Shown here one piece after another: positions 35,101 to 46,249 of a DNA stretch of 64,000 nucleotides. The DNA comes from Deuterostichococcus epilithicus. Taxonomy: Eukaryota > Chlorophyta > Trebouxiophyceae > Prasiolales > Stichococcaceae. The notes beneath the pieces are model-generated. The model saw only the letters and a program-made list of their open reading frames with translations. It made no database searches and was not told the origin of the DNA. Made by a program: the position numbers and the translations under genes. The stretch is from positions 620,001-684,000 of the forward strand of contig JAVTLE010000016.1 in assembly GCA_033439295.1 (NCBI GenBank), read 5' to 3'. Each line of letters opens with the position of its first letter. Within the stretch, counting starts at the first letter, position 1.

Positions 35101-37567
35101 GGCCTCCACTCTCGTCGTGGTCACATCGCAGGATCTGGTGGTTCCGACAATATCGCCACCAGGCGGGCTGCGCCACTCGCCGCTGCTGGGGGCGCCACCG
35201 CTGCAGCGCGACAAGCTCCTGTTCCTGCGTGGAGACGTCGGCAAGTGGGTGCTCCTGTGCCTCTGCCTCGTCGAACCCCCTTTCCGTCCCGTCGGCCCTG
35301 GCACTGGCGTCGAGGGGGCTGCCCATGCCCAGGCTGCGCTGTCGCCGCTAGGGCAATCTGCTGCAGAGGCAACGCCAGCAGGCAAGCAGCGCGCGGGTCC
35401 TGCGGGCGAGGCATCTCCAGGTCATGGGAGCGTGCTGCTGGGCCGGCAGTCCACTCGCCCAGAGGCATGGGTCACGGAGCCGCAGCAGCAGGTCAGTGTG
35501 CCCGCGGGCACCAGCCGTCACGCTGCCGGCACGTCGTCCGGCAGAAGCTGTAGGACCTCGCCCGGGCGCCGGCCCTGCATGAAGTGAAACCCCGATGACG
35601 CTCTCTGTCCACTTTTTGCAGAGTCGCCCTGTCGAGCCTGCTCGTTTCGATTGCGCCGCCGCAGGCACCGGCTGCCCTGGTACTCACGCGGGATCCGACA
35701 GAAGCTGTGGAACCTCACGCGGGAGCTCAAGTGGGACGAGAAGCACAACGTGCGTGTGGATGGCTATGACGACCATGCGCCGGAGCCCTACTCCTGGTGT
35801 GTGACTCAAATATGCTCACACCTCCCAGCCCCTAGTTCATGCAAGCGGGGCGGTGTCACTGGCACCTCAGCAGAGTCCACCACTGGAGGGGTCGGCTGCA
35901 TGAGTCGCCACCGACGGTTTCACCCCGCGGGGTCAGGCACGCCCTGCAGTCTTGCAGGGGGGCTTCTGCTGCTGGCGGCCCGAGCAGCTGGTGCCAGCAA
36001 GCCCCGCAGCAGGCAGGGGTGGTCTGAGGCCCATCGCCCACTGACATTGCCACCCTGCGCTGGCGTGCAGGATGCTGGCGTCGTCGAAATTCTGCGCCGT
36101 CGTGCCGGGTGCGTGCTGAACTGTCAGCTGTTTGAGTCTTGGAGACCGCACTCCGGTTTTGACACGGTGAAGCCCTTGGCTTGGGCTGGCACCTGCACAA
36201 GCGACCCACGATCGGCACAGCATCCTTCAGCAAACCAGCGTCGCTGCCGCTCAAATGCCATGTGTGTTTGAAGGCGTGCATCTGCAGATGCCGTGTTGAG
36301 CCGCCATTTTGCGCAGCTCAATGTGCCGCCTTTCCAGGCGTCCGCCCTTGCGATGCAGGCGAAGGACGCTGTGCTGCGCGGCTGCGCAGCATTCCTGATT
36401 CAGCTGGATGCTGACCCTAGCTGAACTCCTCCACGTGCAGCATGTTTAATTAAGCTAAATACTGATGAAGCTGGCTTCTTACGGTCTTTCCAGGCGACGG
36501 CTTTGCGAAGCGCGCGGAGGATGCCGTGTTGCATGGCTGCCTGCCGGTGCAGATCGGCGACGACATCACCGACAAGTTCGAGACCGTCCTGGGCTGGGCC
36601 GACTTCACGACCAAAATCCCGGAGGCGGACATCGAGCGGGTGCCCGAGATCCTGCTGGCCTACAGCGACGCAAAGGTACCCCGCCGCGACTTCGCATTGC
36701 ATCCAGCACTACAGTGCTGAAAGCTGGCATCCCGCCCGAGCAGTGCCGCCCGACTCCTTTTCTTTTGAAATTGTCTCTTTTGTGAGCAGGTGGAGGCGAT
36801 GCAGACAGCGCTCGGCAAGGTGTGGCACAGGTGAGGTTTTCGTAGTTTGGTTGATTGCTTCGTGCGCCGCAGCGCCCTTTGCCCTCTGGTTCCAGCGCTG
36901 CCAGTGTCTTCGACCGTGCCCCATGCCTCATGCCCCGATGAAGCACCAGTGGGCAGCACACCAGCAGGCCTGCAGGGTGGCGCAGGATGGCTGAGAAGCT
37001 TCTGGCTGTCCAGTGTGCGACCATCTGTATGCCGCCGAATGGCGCAGGTACCAGCATGCGTCCATGCCAGTATATGGCGAGGCGACGGAGAAGATCCAGG
37101 CGGAGAATCTGGCAAAGCCGCAGCACGAGGAGCCGCCGGCATCGCTGCCGCACGCCTTCCGTGGCAACCTGTCGCAGGTAAGCGGCGCACCATGGCGGCA
37201 CGCCCATACAGTCAGATCAGATTTCTGACCACTTCGCCGAGACTGCATTGCGAGCTGACGAGGGGGCAGCAACCCTGGCGGGTGTCGGGCAGACTGTTGT
37301 GCCAAGCGCTCGTAGCTCCGCACTCCGGCAAGGGTCGCTGATCCAACTCAGGAAGAGCAAGAGTGCGACAGGCGCGGCAGGGTGACCGAACGCAGGAGGA
37401 TGCGTTGAGCAAGACGTAGTTCCCAGGCAGCGATGAGAGGCAAGGTCTTCTGCAGTGTGCACCTATGAACCTCCAGATCATGATGTATGGAATGCAATCT
37501 GGCGCAGGATGACGCTTTCAGCACCATCATCCAGTGGCTGTACCACAAGATCGACGACACGCGATGA
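29125..37567 (+). CDS. Exostosin-like (GT47) glycosyltransferase with EGF-like repeats, type II membrane protein
   Basis: ATG 29125; exon 1 (29125-29289) has an Arg-rich head and a signal anchor (CLAALVVAVGLTAFLLVANL). About twenty exons follow. EGF-like modules appear at about 31080-31140 (QCAHNCNGVGNCHAGFGYCQ), 31362-31395 (GWTGPDC), 32250-32295 (CPCHLDGMTGDFCDQ) and 32565-32660 (CSGHGECHIGFCKCHDGWYG). The exostosin domain runs from RPLIFVHELPADYNTRMLQY (33050) through DWEEADYFYVPAYTGCLMHP (33715), DHIWLLNHDEGACWAP (34250), LVVPTISPPGG (35130), SSKFCAVVP-GDGF (36075 and 36495), QIGDDITDKFETVLGWADF (36550) to the stop at 37565-37567. The EGF-exostosin layout matches the large Chlamydomonas family of exostosin-like proteins. 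GT47 enzymes build glycan chains in the Golgi; donor and acceptor are unknown. At least three introns start with GC (30831, 33407, 35241). Confidence 0.82.
32424..32525 (+). repeat. (CTG/CCG)n-rich trinucleotide tract in an exostosin-gene intron
   Basis: Imperfect GCTGCTGCTGCC-type repeats just before the exon VHEAMCISQCSGHG. An open alanine frame through it is a product of the repeat, not evidence for an exon. Confidence 0.8.
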
Positions 37568-38706
37568 CGCTGGAGGGGCGAGGGAAGTGGAAGGGTCCAG
37601 GACAGATAGCCGTGCGCCCTGTGACCTGTGACCTGCGGGCATGGCTGTGTGCAGCCCGGAATGCCGACTCGGTGGGGTACACCGCCGAAGCCCAGTTGAC
37701 GAGAGGAGTTTGCAGTGAAAGGCTGCGTGACTAGCAAACCCCAATATCATAATCACAACATCCTTGCTGATGTGGGGATCGAAATGGCTTAAAGTGCCAA
37801 ATCCCTCTCGCGAAACAATACACGCACTACAAGTCGCTGCCCAGCACAAATCCCGCTCTAGGCAACATGTGTGTAAGACTTATTACTTAGGAGACAGATA
37901 CCTGCGTCAGTGAAATCGGCCATGGCGACGTATTGCACGTGACCTTGGATGACGCTGATGCCAGCTGACTAGCAAGTCCTTCAGCATCGAACGTCTTCAC
38001 AATAAGTCAAAAAGACCTGCACTTTCCACAGAATCCGCAACCTTCAGTGGTGCTGGAGGGCTGCCGCTGCCACAGTTTCGGCGCGCTGGGAGGGGGGGAA
38101 CACGCGTCGTCACCCGAACAGCTGGGTCGCCCCATTCGCGCGCCCACCCTCAGAACTCCTGGAGGCTCCTTAAGGTATCGTGAGCCAGCATTCTGACGCA
38201 TTGATGGCAGGCGGCATGGCAAGATGCCTCACTGTGAACCGTGTGAGAGGTTGCGGCGGGCGACGCGTGCACGCAGGCTGTGGTATTCGACTGGGCCCAC
38301 AACGCGCGCTGGTGGCACACAATAAACATCTTTGTAACGCCTGTTCAGGCAGACGCGCTCGAGCAGCAAATTCGTACGGACTGTTGACTAGCTGGAGGCG
38401 TGTCAGACCGCTGTCTGACCACTGCGGAATTTTGCTCACGGGGTTTTGCTTTGCCAGCAAGTCGCCTTAGGCCTGCACCAATAGCTCGCTATGTTATCTG
38501 AATCTGGGCCAGAAATCTTTGGCACTACGTCACAGAACCAGCCTTGCAGCCCACAGGATGCTGCGGCCACTCGAAGCAATCGATCTGCACTTGTCAGTGG
38601 CAGTGCCGGTGCGATCTGCCTGCCGAGCATGCTCACGAGTGAAGCTCGTCCCATCGATATCATTTGATCGTACCATGCAGCAGGCGCCAAGTCTCTTTCA
38701 GCAGCC
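37568..38706. other. Intergenic region between the exostosin and glycosidase genes
   Basis: 1.1 kb between two genes in the same orientation, AT-richer in parts (about 37740-38010). No gene, RNA or clear promoter motif recognised. Confidence 0.5.
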
Positions 38707-41700
38707 ATGCCGGCAGCTGTGGCGGCCGTGGCGCACCGGCGCAAAGGGCCCGGCAGAATGCTGGCAGCGGCGCTGCTACTGCTGCTGGGTGCGGCATTGC
38801 CGCGGCAGGCAACTTCGCAGACTACATACGCGGTGACGGCCACAGGAGCCACAAACGGAACAACGCCAGACCTCATGGGCCTCAGCTTGGGCCACGCATA
38901 CGTGGACTCTAACTGGTGAGACTGCAGGATGTGTGCCGGTATCCTGCACATCTGCATCAGTTGATGCTCGCCGAACCTTTGCCGGTGGTCCATTGGTCGC
39001 GCAAGTACACGAAGGACCTGCAGGTGGCATCAGGATGCATGTCGCTGCTCACAATATGAGGGAAACACAAGTGGCCTGCCCTCAGCACATGCTCTGCAGA
39101 TGTCCTGCAGGCAAACGACCAGAAGTCAACCACCTGTCTGCAGGCTCACATGGCTGGACTGGATGGGCGTCAACTACGCTCGGCTGTTTGTGAACACGCG
39201 CACCGATCTTCGTCCAGCGCTCGGGGCCACTTTCGGTGAGCAGACTGTCCTTGCGGCATTGACGGATCGTAGACGGATTCAGCAGAAGTCTGTAACAACC
39301 TGTCGCCAGTAAAAGCACTTCCATCTCAACAAGCGAACTTACCTGGTCAAACAGCACGGGTGCACCATCAGCGAAGATCAACCAGTACCTTCTGTGCGCA
39401 CAGGTCAAAATCTGGCTGGTGCCGCAGTGGGCTCGATGGCCGCATACAGCGCGGCAGTCGCTCAGCTGCGCACACCTGCAGGTGCATGAAGTCTATATGA
39501 CAGCGCGCACCGGCATCCGCAAACTCACACTGCCCAAGCCTGCTCTGTGCCGTTGCTGCAATGCACACCGCGCACCGCGCCAGCCGCTCCTGCCCTGCAC
39601 GTCCTACTTGTGACGCTTGTTCTGCCCATGAACGCTCGGCCTCAGTGCCAACAATCCCGCTGCAGGTCACGATCCGGGCAGTGCCTCCAAGTTCAAGGTT
39701 CCGGTGGTGTTCCGCTGGTGGGAGCGGCTGGACGATTCGAAGGTGATGCTTCGAATGGGGGCTTTGGAGGCATCAAACTCAGCCACACATCTCCCCTTGG
39801 AAGCCGCGGTCTGATGTGCTGAGTGTTTTGTGCCGGCCCGGCTCTTCGAGTTCGTGCCCAGCATAAGGTTACAGCCGCTCGGATGTTTTGGGCATTCTGC
39901 GATCCTGGTTTGATGTTTCAGCCTGCGTTTTTGACCTTGGAGATGTCTCGATGCAGGCCAACTATGAGGCACTTGGCGCGCCGTCAGATGTTTTCCTGAA
40001 GCTGCGGGCCAAGGGCATTGCGACGTTGATGGTGCTGCAGCTGACATGTTCCACCGCCACGCGCTACTCCCTGGAGGTATGCACTGCAGATGCTCAGGCT
40101 CTGATCGCAGTTGTGCTTCTGAATGAAGCTTCGGTTTGGCTGCAGTCGTTAGGCATTGCATCAGTGTTGCCGGACTGCGCTCCCTGCTTGAGCTAAGTCC
40201 GATTCACTTCTGGCCTGCTGGACAACTGCAGGAAACCAACAGTGGCTCAGCGGCGTACTGGGCAGAGCGGTGAAGCTTTTTGCATCGTCACCTCCTGACA
40301 TGGTTATCATGCTTGTATGATATAAAAGCCAGGCAAATGGTCATTGATGCACAGCCTCACCCTGGGCATGGCAGCGTCCTGGATCATGCCAGATGCAGAG
40401 GACACCCACATGCATATTGTGTCAACCGAGCATATCTGCGCGTGCAGATGGGAGCTGTACAAATATGTGTATGTGAGCGGCGCGTGGGCGTACGACCATT
40501 ACGGTGCGCTTTGCACATCATTAAATAACAGGCTTATGAACCATCGTAAGTCATTGCGCATTGACATGTGCTGTGAGCAATTTTCACAGGAACAACGGAG
40601 CAAATAAGTGCAACAGCAAAAAAGGTGCAACTCTGTGGAACGTGCAGTGGAAAACATTGAGATCTACAACGAGCCAAACCTGGATGCGCTGCGGCCGGGC
40701 TGCGCTAAGGTGGCGGACACGTGGCTCGACAACATGCGCATCCGGTCGACGGCGCTGCAGGTGCAAAGGAGATCATTGGCGGTGGTGCAGACAACCAAAC
40801 ACCTGTGCACGCCCCTTCCCTGCTGGTCCCACGCCGTCTTCGAGTGCAAGCTGGGGTGGACCCTTCTGTGCAGCCGTCTTATGTAACTTACCGCCATCGT
40901 CTTGGGTGCAGGACGCCTATGCGGACAGGCAGGGCGAGACGCCGCACACCCCAGCGCTCAGGCTCACGGTCATCGGCCCACCCATGAGCAGTCCGAACTA
41001 CCTCAACACACTGGGGCAGGTGCGCACTCCTGACGAGACTGTCTAATCTTTCAGCAGTACACATGTGCGCGCACCAATTGCTGTGCAGTCGCGCTGTGCC
41101 TAGCAGCGGGCACTGCCGCCTTGCTTGCAACGCCCGCAGCAACTGCCGGCCCTGCCAGAGCTGCCTCTGCGGCAATTCTAGACGACGCCTACTCAACCTG
41201 CTGTCGCCCGTTTTACAGTAAGCTGACATACAGCATCTGAACCCGATGCGTGCTCAAAACCAGAGGTGCGCGACATGTGCAGATCGCCGTCAAGAACCTG
41301 CACAGCCGCTTCCCAAGCAAAACCAACGATGTCGGATACTCCAACCTCAAGCGCTACTCGTACCATGTCGCCGGCGGCTCAGGTGAGCTAAGATGCAGCT
41401 ACCTGTAATGGAACTCCTCGTCTGCCAGTGCAACTTCAGCTCGTCGCGCATACGGTGCCTCGCAGTGGCGGCGGGTCGTCGCTCGACGGCTGCATCGCGG
41501 TCATTCCCTTCTGTCCTGCCCTCGCCAGTGCTCCCTATGTCCAAGAACGACTCGCAGCAGCTGACACGGTGGCCCTGAGCAAGACAGGCTATTACTACGG
41601 CGTGCGCTACTTCCAGACCAGCCCGGCGGTGAAGGCGGATGCGAAGAGCTCTGCCTTCCCGGTCGACATCACCGAGTACGCTGTAAATTCCGCCACCTCT

Positions 41701-44700
41701 TTTGAGACGGTGCGCACTCCTCGTTGCCACGAACTCCACGCCGTGGTAGACTTCCTTGTATGTGTCCGCATGAAAGATGTGCCGGTGCGCAAACCATTGC
41801 AGGCTGGCGCCAGCCCGCACAAAGGAACCTGCTGCTGCACAGTCACTCCGACCAGCAGCTGCACACAACACCCAGCGAAGGGTTGAGCAGCATACAACGA
41901 CAACTGCCGAAAGGAGGAGAAGAACTTTGAACAAGCGCACATGTTGGTTGCAATACTGTGGGCCTGCCACTTTGCAGTCGCCGAAGACGCTGGACGATGC
42001 AGACCAGGCGTCCCGCTTCGCGTCCATGACAGCCTACTTGCTGCGAGCAAACGTGCCCCGCACAACTGTCTTCAAGATGACCCAGGTGCGCTGTAGCACC
42101 CTTCCACTGCCTCAATGCAGCACCCTGGCACCTTCTACTGTCCAGCTGCCTGCAAACTGTCCCTGTGAAGTCCGTAGACGCCAAGCCAGGCTTTGGCAAT
42201 GTCATTGCATAGCATGCATTCGCCAGCCGCCATGTCACAGCGATGTGTTTCGATCCGCAGACGGCGTCGTCGGTGGATCGGGCGCACGAGTCGGGTGTGC
42301 TCAAGAACGGCATCATGTTTGCCGACAACTTCAATGCGCCGTACGACATCGGCGACACCACACTGGCAGCCGAGGCGCACGGCCTGGTCGTGCGCAAGCT
42401 CGCCTCCAAGCAGTCGCTGCTTCAGGTGAGCAACCGTGCAAACATCAAATGATCTTATGCTTGGCAGCCGGTCCTGCATCAGAGTAGTCGTTCAGTACTC
42501 TAATTCTCCTACCACCCTGCGCAGCCAGGCCTCCCAACCTGCCAAGCTGGCTCCAGCGGCATGGGCGAGGCGGCTAGTCCTTGAGGGCAGCTGGCGACCG
42601 CTCCGCGGCTGGATCCTGGCACAGACTTGCTCAAATCGCAGACGCAGAGGGAAGAGCTCCAAGGCAAGAGCGCATGGCCGCAGGTGTCGACGCCAGCAGA
42701 GCGAGTGTCCAATTTCACAGCTTTCGGCGCGGCAGACGCCAACAGCTACTATCTGTACGTGGTCAACGACAACACAGCCTCCCGACGCCTTTCCGTCAGA
42801 CTGACAAAGTGGAAGAACGTGCCCACTGGCGGCACCTGCATGGTCAACCAGGTACGCTGGTACCTTTGCCCTGATTGCTCTGATGTTGCGCCAGAACAAG
42901 CCCAGACACCTGCAGTATCTACCCCTCTGCTCGTGCATTTGGCTCACAACCTTGCGCCGCTCACTTCCCTGCCGGTCCGTGCATGTTCGCCAGTGCAGGA
43001 AGCAGAGACAACATTGCCCAGATGCCATGCAACTTTACATTGATCCTGGCTGTACATCATGCACAGGTGTCCACAGGCTTTCGCGCGGAGGTCGCAGCCA
43101 CGCTGAAGATTCCTTCGTCCAAGACCCTGACCTACACACAGGTCAGCAGCTGAACTTTTAGAATGCCGGTTGGGCGGCAGAATGCATGAGCTGCGACTGC
43201 TAAGCAGCCTGGCCCGGGGACGACGTACGCTGCACCCTGCATTGCCATTGAGATGTGTTTGCTGTCCTCTAACAGACTCTTGCCCTTACAGCGCCTTGCC
43301 ATGCCGCGCAGCCCAAGAACAGTCTGGTGCAGTTTGTGTGCCCCAAGGCCGCAAAGGCGCCCACCGCAAAGAAGTACATCCCCACAGACGACGCCACCGT
43401 CAAAGCCGGCGCCGCCAGCGGCAGCAACTTCGGGTCCCAGAAGACGCTGCAAGTGCGGCTCAGCCCCAGCAGCGACCACAGCTCGACGGCAGCGGCGCTG
43501 CTGAAGTTCAACTTGGCCGGCGTAAACCCCGCTAAGGTATATGTTTGGCGTTGCCTGCTGCTGCCATGCTGCTGACTGCCGAGCCTCAAGGCTATTGCGG
43601 TCATTGTTGACGGCTGCAGCTCAGCTGCTGCAAGGAGGTGCCTGGGGTGATGCCATTGGATCCCAGCATGCACCTGCAGCATGCTGTTGTGACCTTCGTG
43701 AGGGAATGCACCCACCCCTTGGGGGTCGTGTGCCCACCCCCTTGACGCATGCTGCTGTGCATAGTGCACAGACGCTTGCTTCACACCATCAACCTTGTCC
43801 GCACAGGTCCAGGTGGCGGTGCTGCAACTGCACGTCGCGTCCTCAGGCCCAGCGGCATGCACGCTGTTGGCGCTCGCCGTCGGCAACGCTACTCGCTGGA
43901 ACGAGGTGCGCCTGGTTTCTGAACTGCAAACACCTTCAAGCGGATCCAAACGTGCAGTACCGACCCGCATTCGATGCATCTCATCGTGCATCGCGTCTGC
44001 TGTCCAGCTGGCTTGCCTCCTGAAACGTTGAGCAGAAGCTGTTGGCAACTCGCGCCTGCCTTTCACTGCAGACCAAGTGCAGGAGCATCAAGGACTCGGC
44101 AGAGCGACAACCATGCTATTTGCCACCCTGCAGGGCACGGTGTCATGGAACTCCGCGCCGGCGCTGGCGCGCCTGACTTCAGGCGTCGTGGACCGCATCT
44201 CTCAAAACTACATCAAATATGGCGCGCTGCCGCGGCCGCGCATCGCCGGCCACATCAGCGTCGGCGCCAACACGAAGAATGCCTACAAGTCCATAGACGT
44301 CACCGCCGCGGTGCGTGGAGCGCACAAGCGGTATTCAGGACATGTCGTGGGACCCTTCAGCTGGAAGCTTTTCGCAGGCTGAGGCCTTATTTGGGTCTGT
44401 CTGCATCGCAGAGTCATTACCTGCAGAGACACTGCGGGCTCATGCTGCTCGGGTCGTGGCTGCCCACCGCAGTCGTGTGGCCGCATGTCGCTGCAGCTCC
44501 CGAGGCAGCTGTGCAGACCGTCCATGGCCTGACTGCGTGTCGCTGATCAGCGAGTCTCCATTGCTGTCCTTGCAGCTCCTGAAGCAGCTGCGCGGGCCGA
44601 CGACGGCGTATGAGGTGGCAGACGCTGCGGCCGCCGTGCCGCAAAACCCACAGCAGTTTGCGTTGCTGCTGGCGCGGGTCGTGCGCCGCAATCCCTCCGG

Positions 44701-44868
44701 CCAGGTGCCGCATCCTTCTGGCTAGCATGGTTCCATGGGCACCACACCCTGAAGACCTACCGTCTCCAGCAAAACTGTCTTAATCCTGTGCGGCTGATGT
44801 CTGTGTGGCACCTGTTCGTGTTGCTGTAGCCAGCCAGCCAGCCAGCCAGCCAGGCGCTTCGCCGCCGG

Positions 44869-44901
<33 letters not shown>

Positions 44902-45081
44902 ACACAGAAGCAGTTCTAGCACTGCTGCCAGGCGTGGCGAGTGACTGCAAGGCTGTTTGTTGCGTAGGGTGCGGGCGCAACGAAGGCGGATCCAATAGGC
45001 AACAACCTGGTGACCTTCGACTCGGCGGAGGCCACCAATGTGGCCTTCAGGCCAACGCTGACAATCTACAGCACCTCATGA
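38707..45081 (+). CDS. Secreted glycosidase-like protein (GH-A-type barrel) with C-terminal CBM96/DNRLRE modules
   Basis: ATG 38707; a cleavable signal peptide is plausible (MLAAALLLLLGAALPRQATS). Exons 38707-38915, 39144-39235, then about fifteen more, checked for phase where possible. The catalytic part reads WMGVNYARLFVNTRTDLRP (39170), KVPVVFRWWERLDDSK (39700), GIATLMVLQL (40010), IEIYNEPNLDALRPGCA (40660), YYYGVRYFQTSP (41590) and FPVDITEYAVNSATSFE (41660). The Asn-Glu-Pro and the later ITEY glutamate match the acid/base and nucleophile of clan GH-A enzymes; the exact family is not clear. From 43370 a CBM96-like module begins (KKYIPTDDATVKAGAASGSN, then FGSQKTLQVRLS and ALLKFNL), continuing to VTFDSAEATNVAFRPTLTIY before TGA 45079-45081. 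It is probably an extracellular polysaccharide-acting protein. Confidence 0.75.
44829..44905 (+). repeat. (AGCC)n and (CTG)n microsatellites in an intron
   Basis: Six AGCC units followed after a short gap by about ten CTG units, in the intron before the last CBM96 exon. Confidence 0.9.
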
Positions 45082-45447
45082 CTCGTGGCGCCGCCGCCGC
45101 CGCCGCCCGGAAGGTCGCCAGGCGGCGGCGGCGGCGGCTTGAATAGCACTGGATCCGTCCCTGGTGCCAACATGACAGCCTCTCGAGAGGCATGGTCGGA
45201 GCCAGGAGTCTTTAATCCGCCGGCATTCATGGACTATCCCGGCCTGCCGCCGTGGCCGCCGCCGCCGGGCGGAACGAGCAGCGAGGGCAGCTCTGTAGGT
45301 GGCAGCTCCGGACAGGAGTCTGGCGATGGGGACACGATAACGGTGCTGGATATTCAGGGCGTTGGCAGCGGCGCACCCCTGCGATGGACAATTTTGGCGG
45401 CTCTCACGAGTGCTGCTGCGGCTGCGCTGCAGTTGGCTGTGGTTTGA
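45082..45447 (+). other. Open frame behind the glycosidase stop, with a GPI-signal-like end
   Basis: In the same frame as the last CBM96 exon and directly after its TGA, 120 further codons stay open. They encode a Pro-rich then Gly-rich stretch (APPPPPPGRSPGGGGGG), a Ser/Gly-rich linker (GGTSSEGSSVGGSSGQESG) and a closing hydrophobic tail (WTILAALTSAAAAALQLAVV) ending at TGA 45445-45447. Such a stalk and tail are what a GPI-anchored wall protein would have. It may be true 3' UTR, a readthrough extension, or coding sequence cut off by one base change or error. Confidence 0.5.
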
Positions 45448-46249
45448 AGTGACCAGGACCGAGAGGAGCGCCCTGTGCTGTGACTTTGTTGAATTGTTTT
45501 GCATTGTTGTGTAGGCAGGCATGTATGCAACGTGGAACACCTGTCGGTAGGTATTAAACGCGTAATATGGAGGACATGAGGGCTGTCGAACGATGCCAGC
45601 AACCAATGAAGCGATCAACGACACCGAAAGCAACTGTACCTGCTCCGTCACGATCTCAACAGCAAATAAATGAAAGTCCTGGGGGCCGCAACACCAGGCC
45701 GCAAACAAAAAAGGCACTCCTCCTGGTTGCCCATTGGCAAGCCGTCAGAACCAAGGTGAACATGCGAAATCAAAGGACTGGTGTCTGCTGAAGGACTAAA
45801 CTCTGCACATACGCTGCGGCTGAGCCACGCATCAGAAGCGAGCGTGGGGCGCATGTCAACACTACCTCATGCCTGCGGGACGGCCTGCTGCCTATTCAGG
45901 ACCTGCTGTACAGTTCCGAAACGAGGGAAACCCGAGACGTCGTCAAGGAAGCCTTGCTCTGTCCCTCCACCCTTCTGCCGCTGCCGGCGGATCAACGACA
46001 TCGTCTCACATGATGCTGAGCGTTGTACTTCCGTTCCCACCCACGACCCCTCCTTGAGCGTGCATGTGGTTGTCGACCGTTCCTGAGGGATCTCCTTCTG
46101 TGTGAACCTTCCATGTGATCGCTGCCAACTCAGACTTCCTGCTTCAACGATTGCGGCGGTGCGGCGGTGGCGCAGCGCTGCTGCTGTGGTTCCTCCTGAG
46201 CGGCGCCGAGCGGCACGCCTTCTGGCGAGTCTGCGAGCAGCGCCAAGAT
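45448..46249. other. Intergenic region between convergent genes
   Basis: 3' flanks of the glycosidase gene and of the bZIP gene. Frames present are short and unsupported. The exact end of the bZIP gene may reach into this stretch (to about 46130). Confidence 0.4.

Noticed and set aside
45085-45447. A separate gene starting at GTG or an internal ATG behind the glycosidase
   Set aside because: The first ATG lies inside the linker, there is no room for a promoter, and the frame is the same as the upstream exon, so it is treated as a possible tail of that gene.
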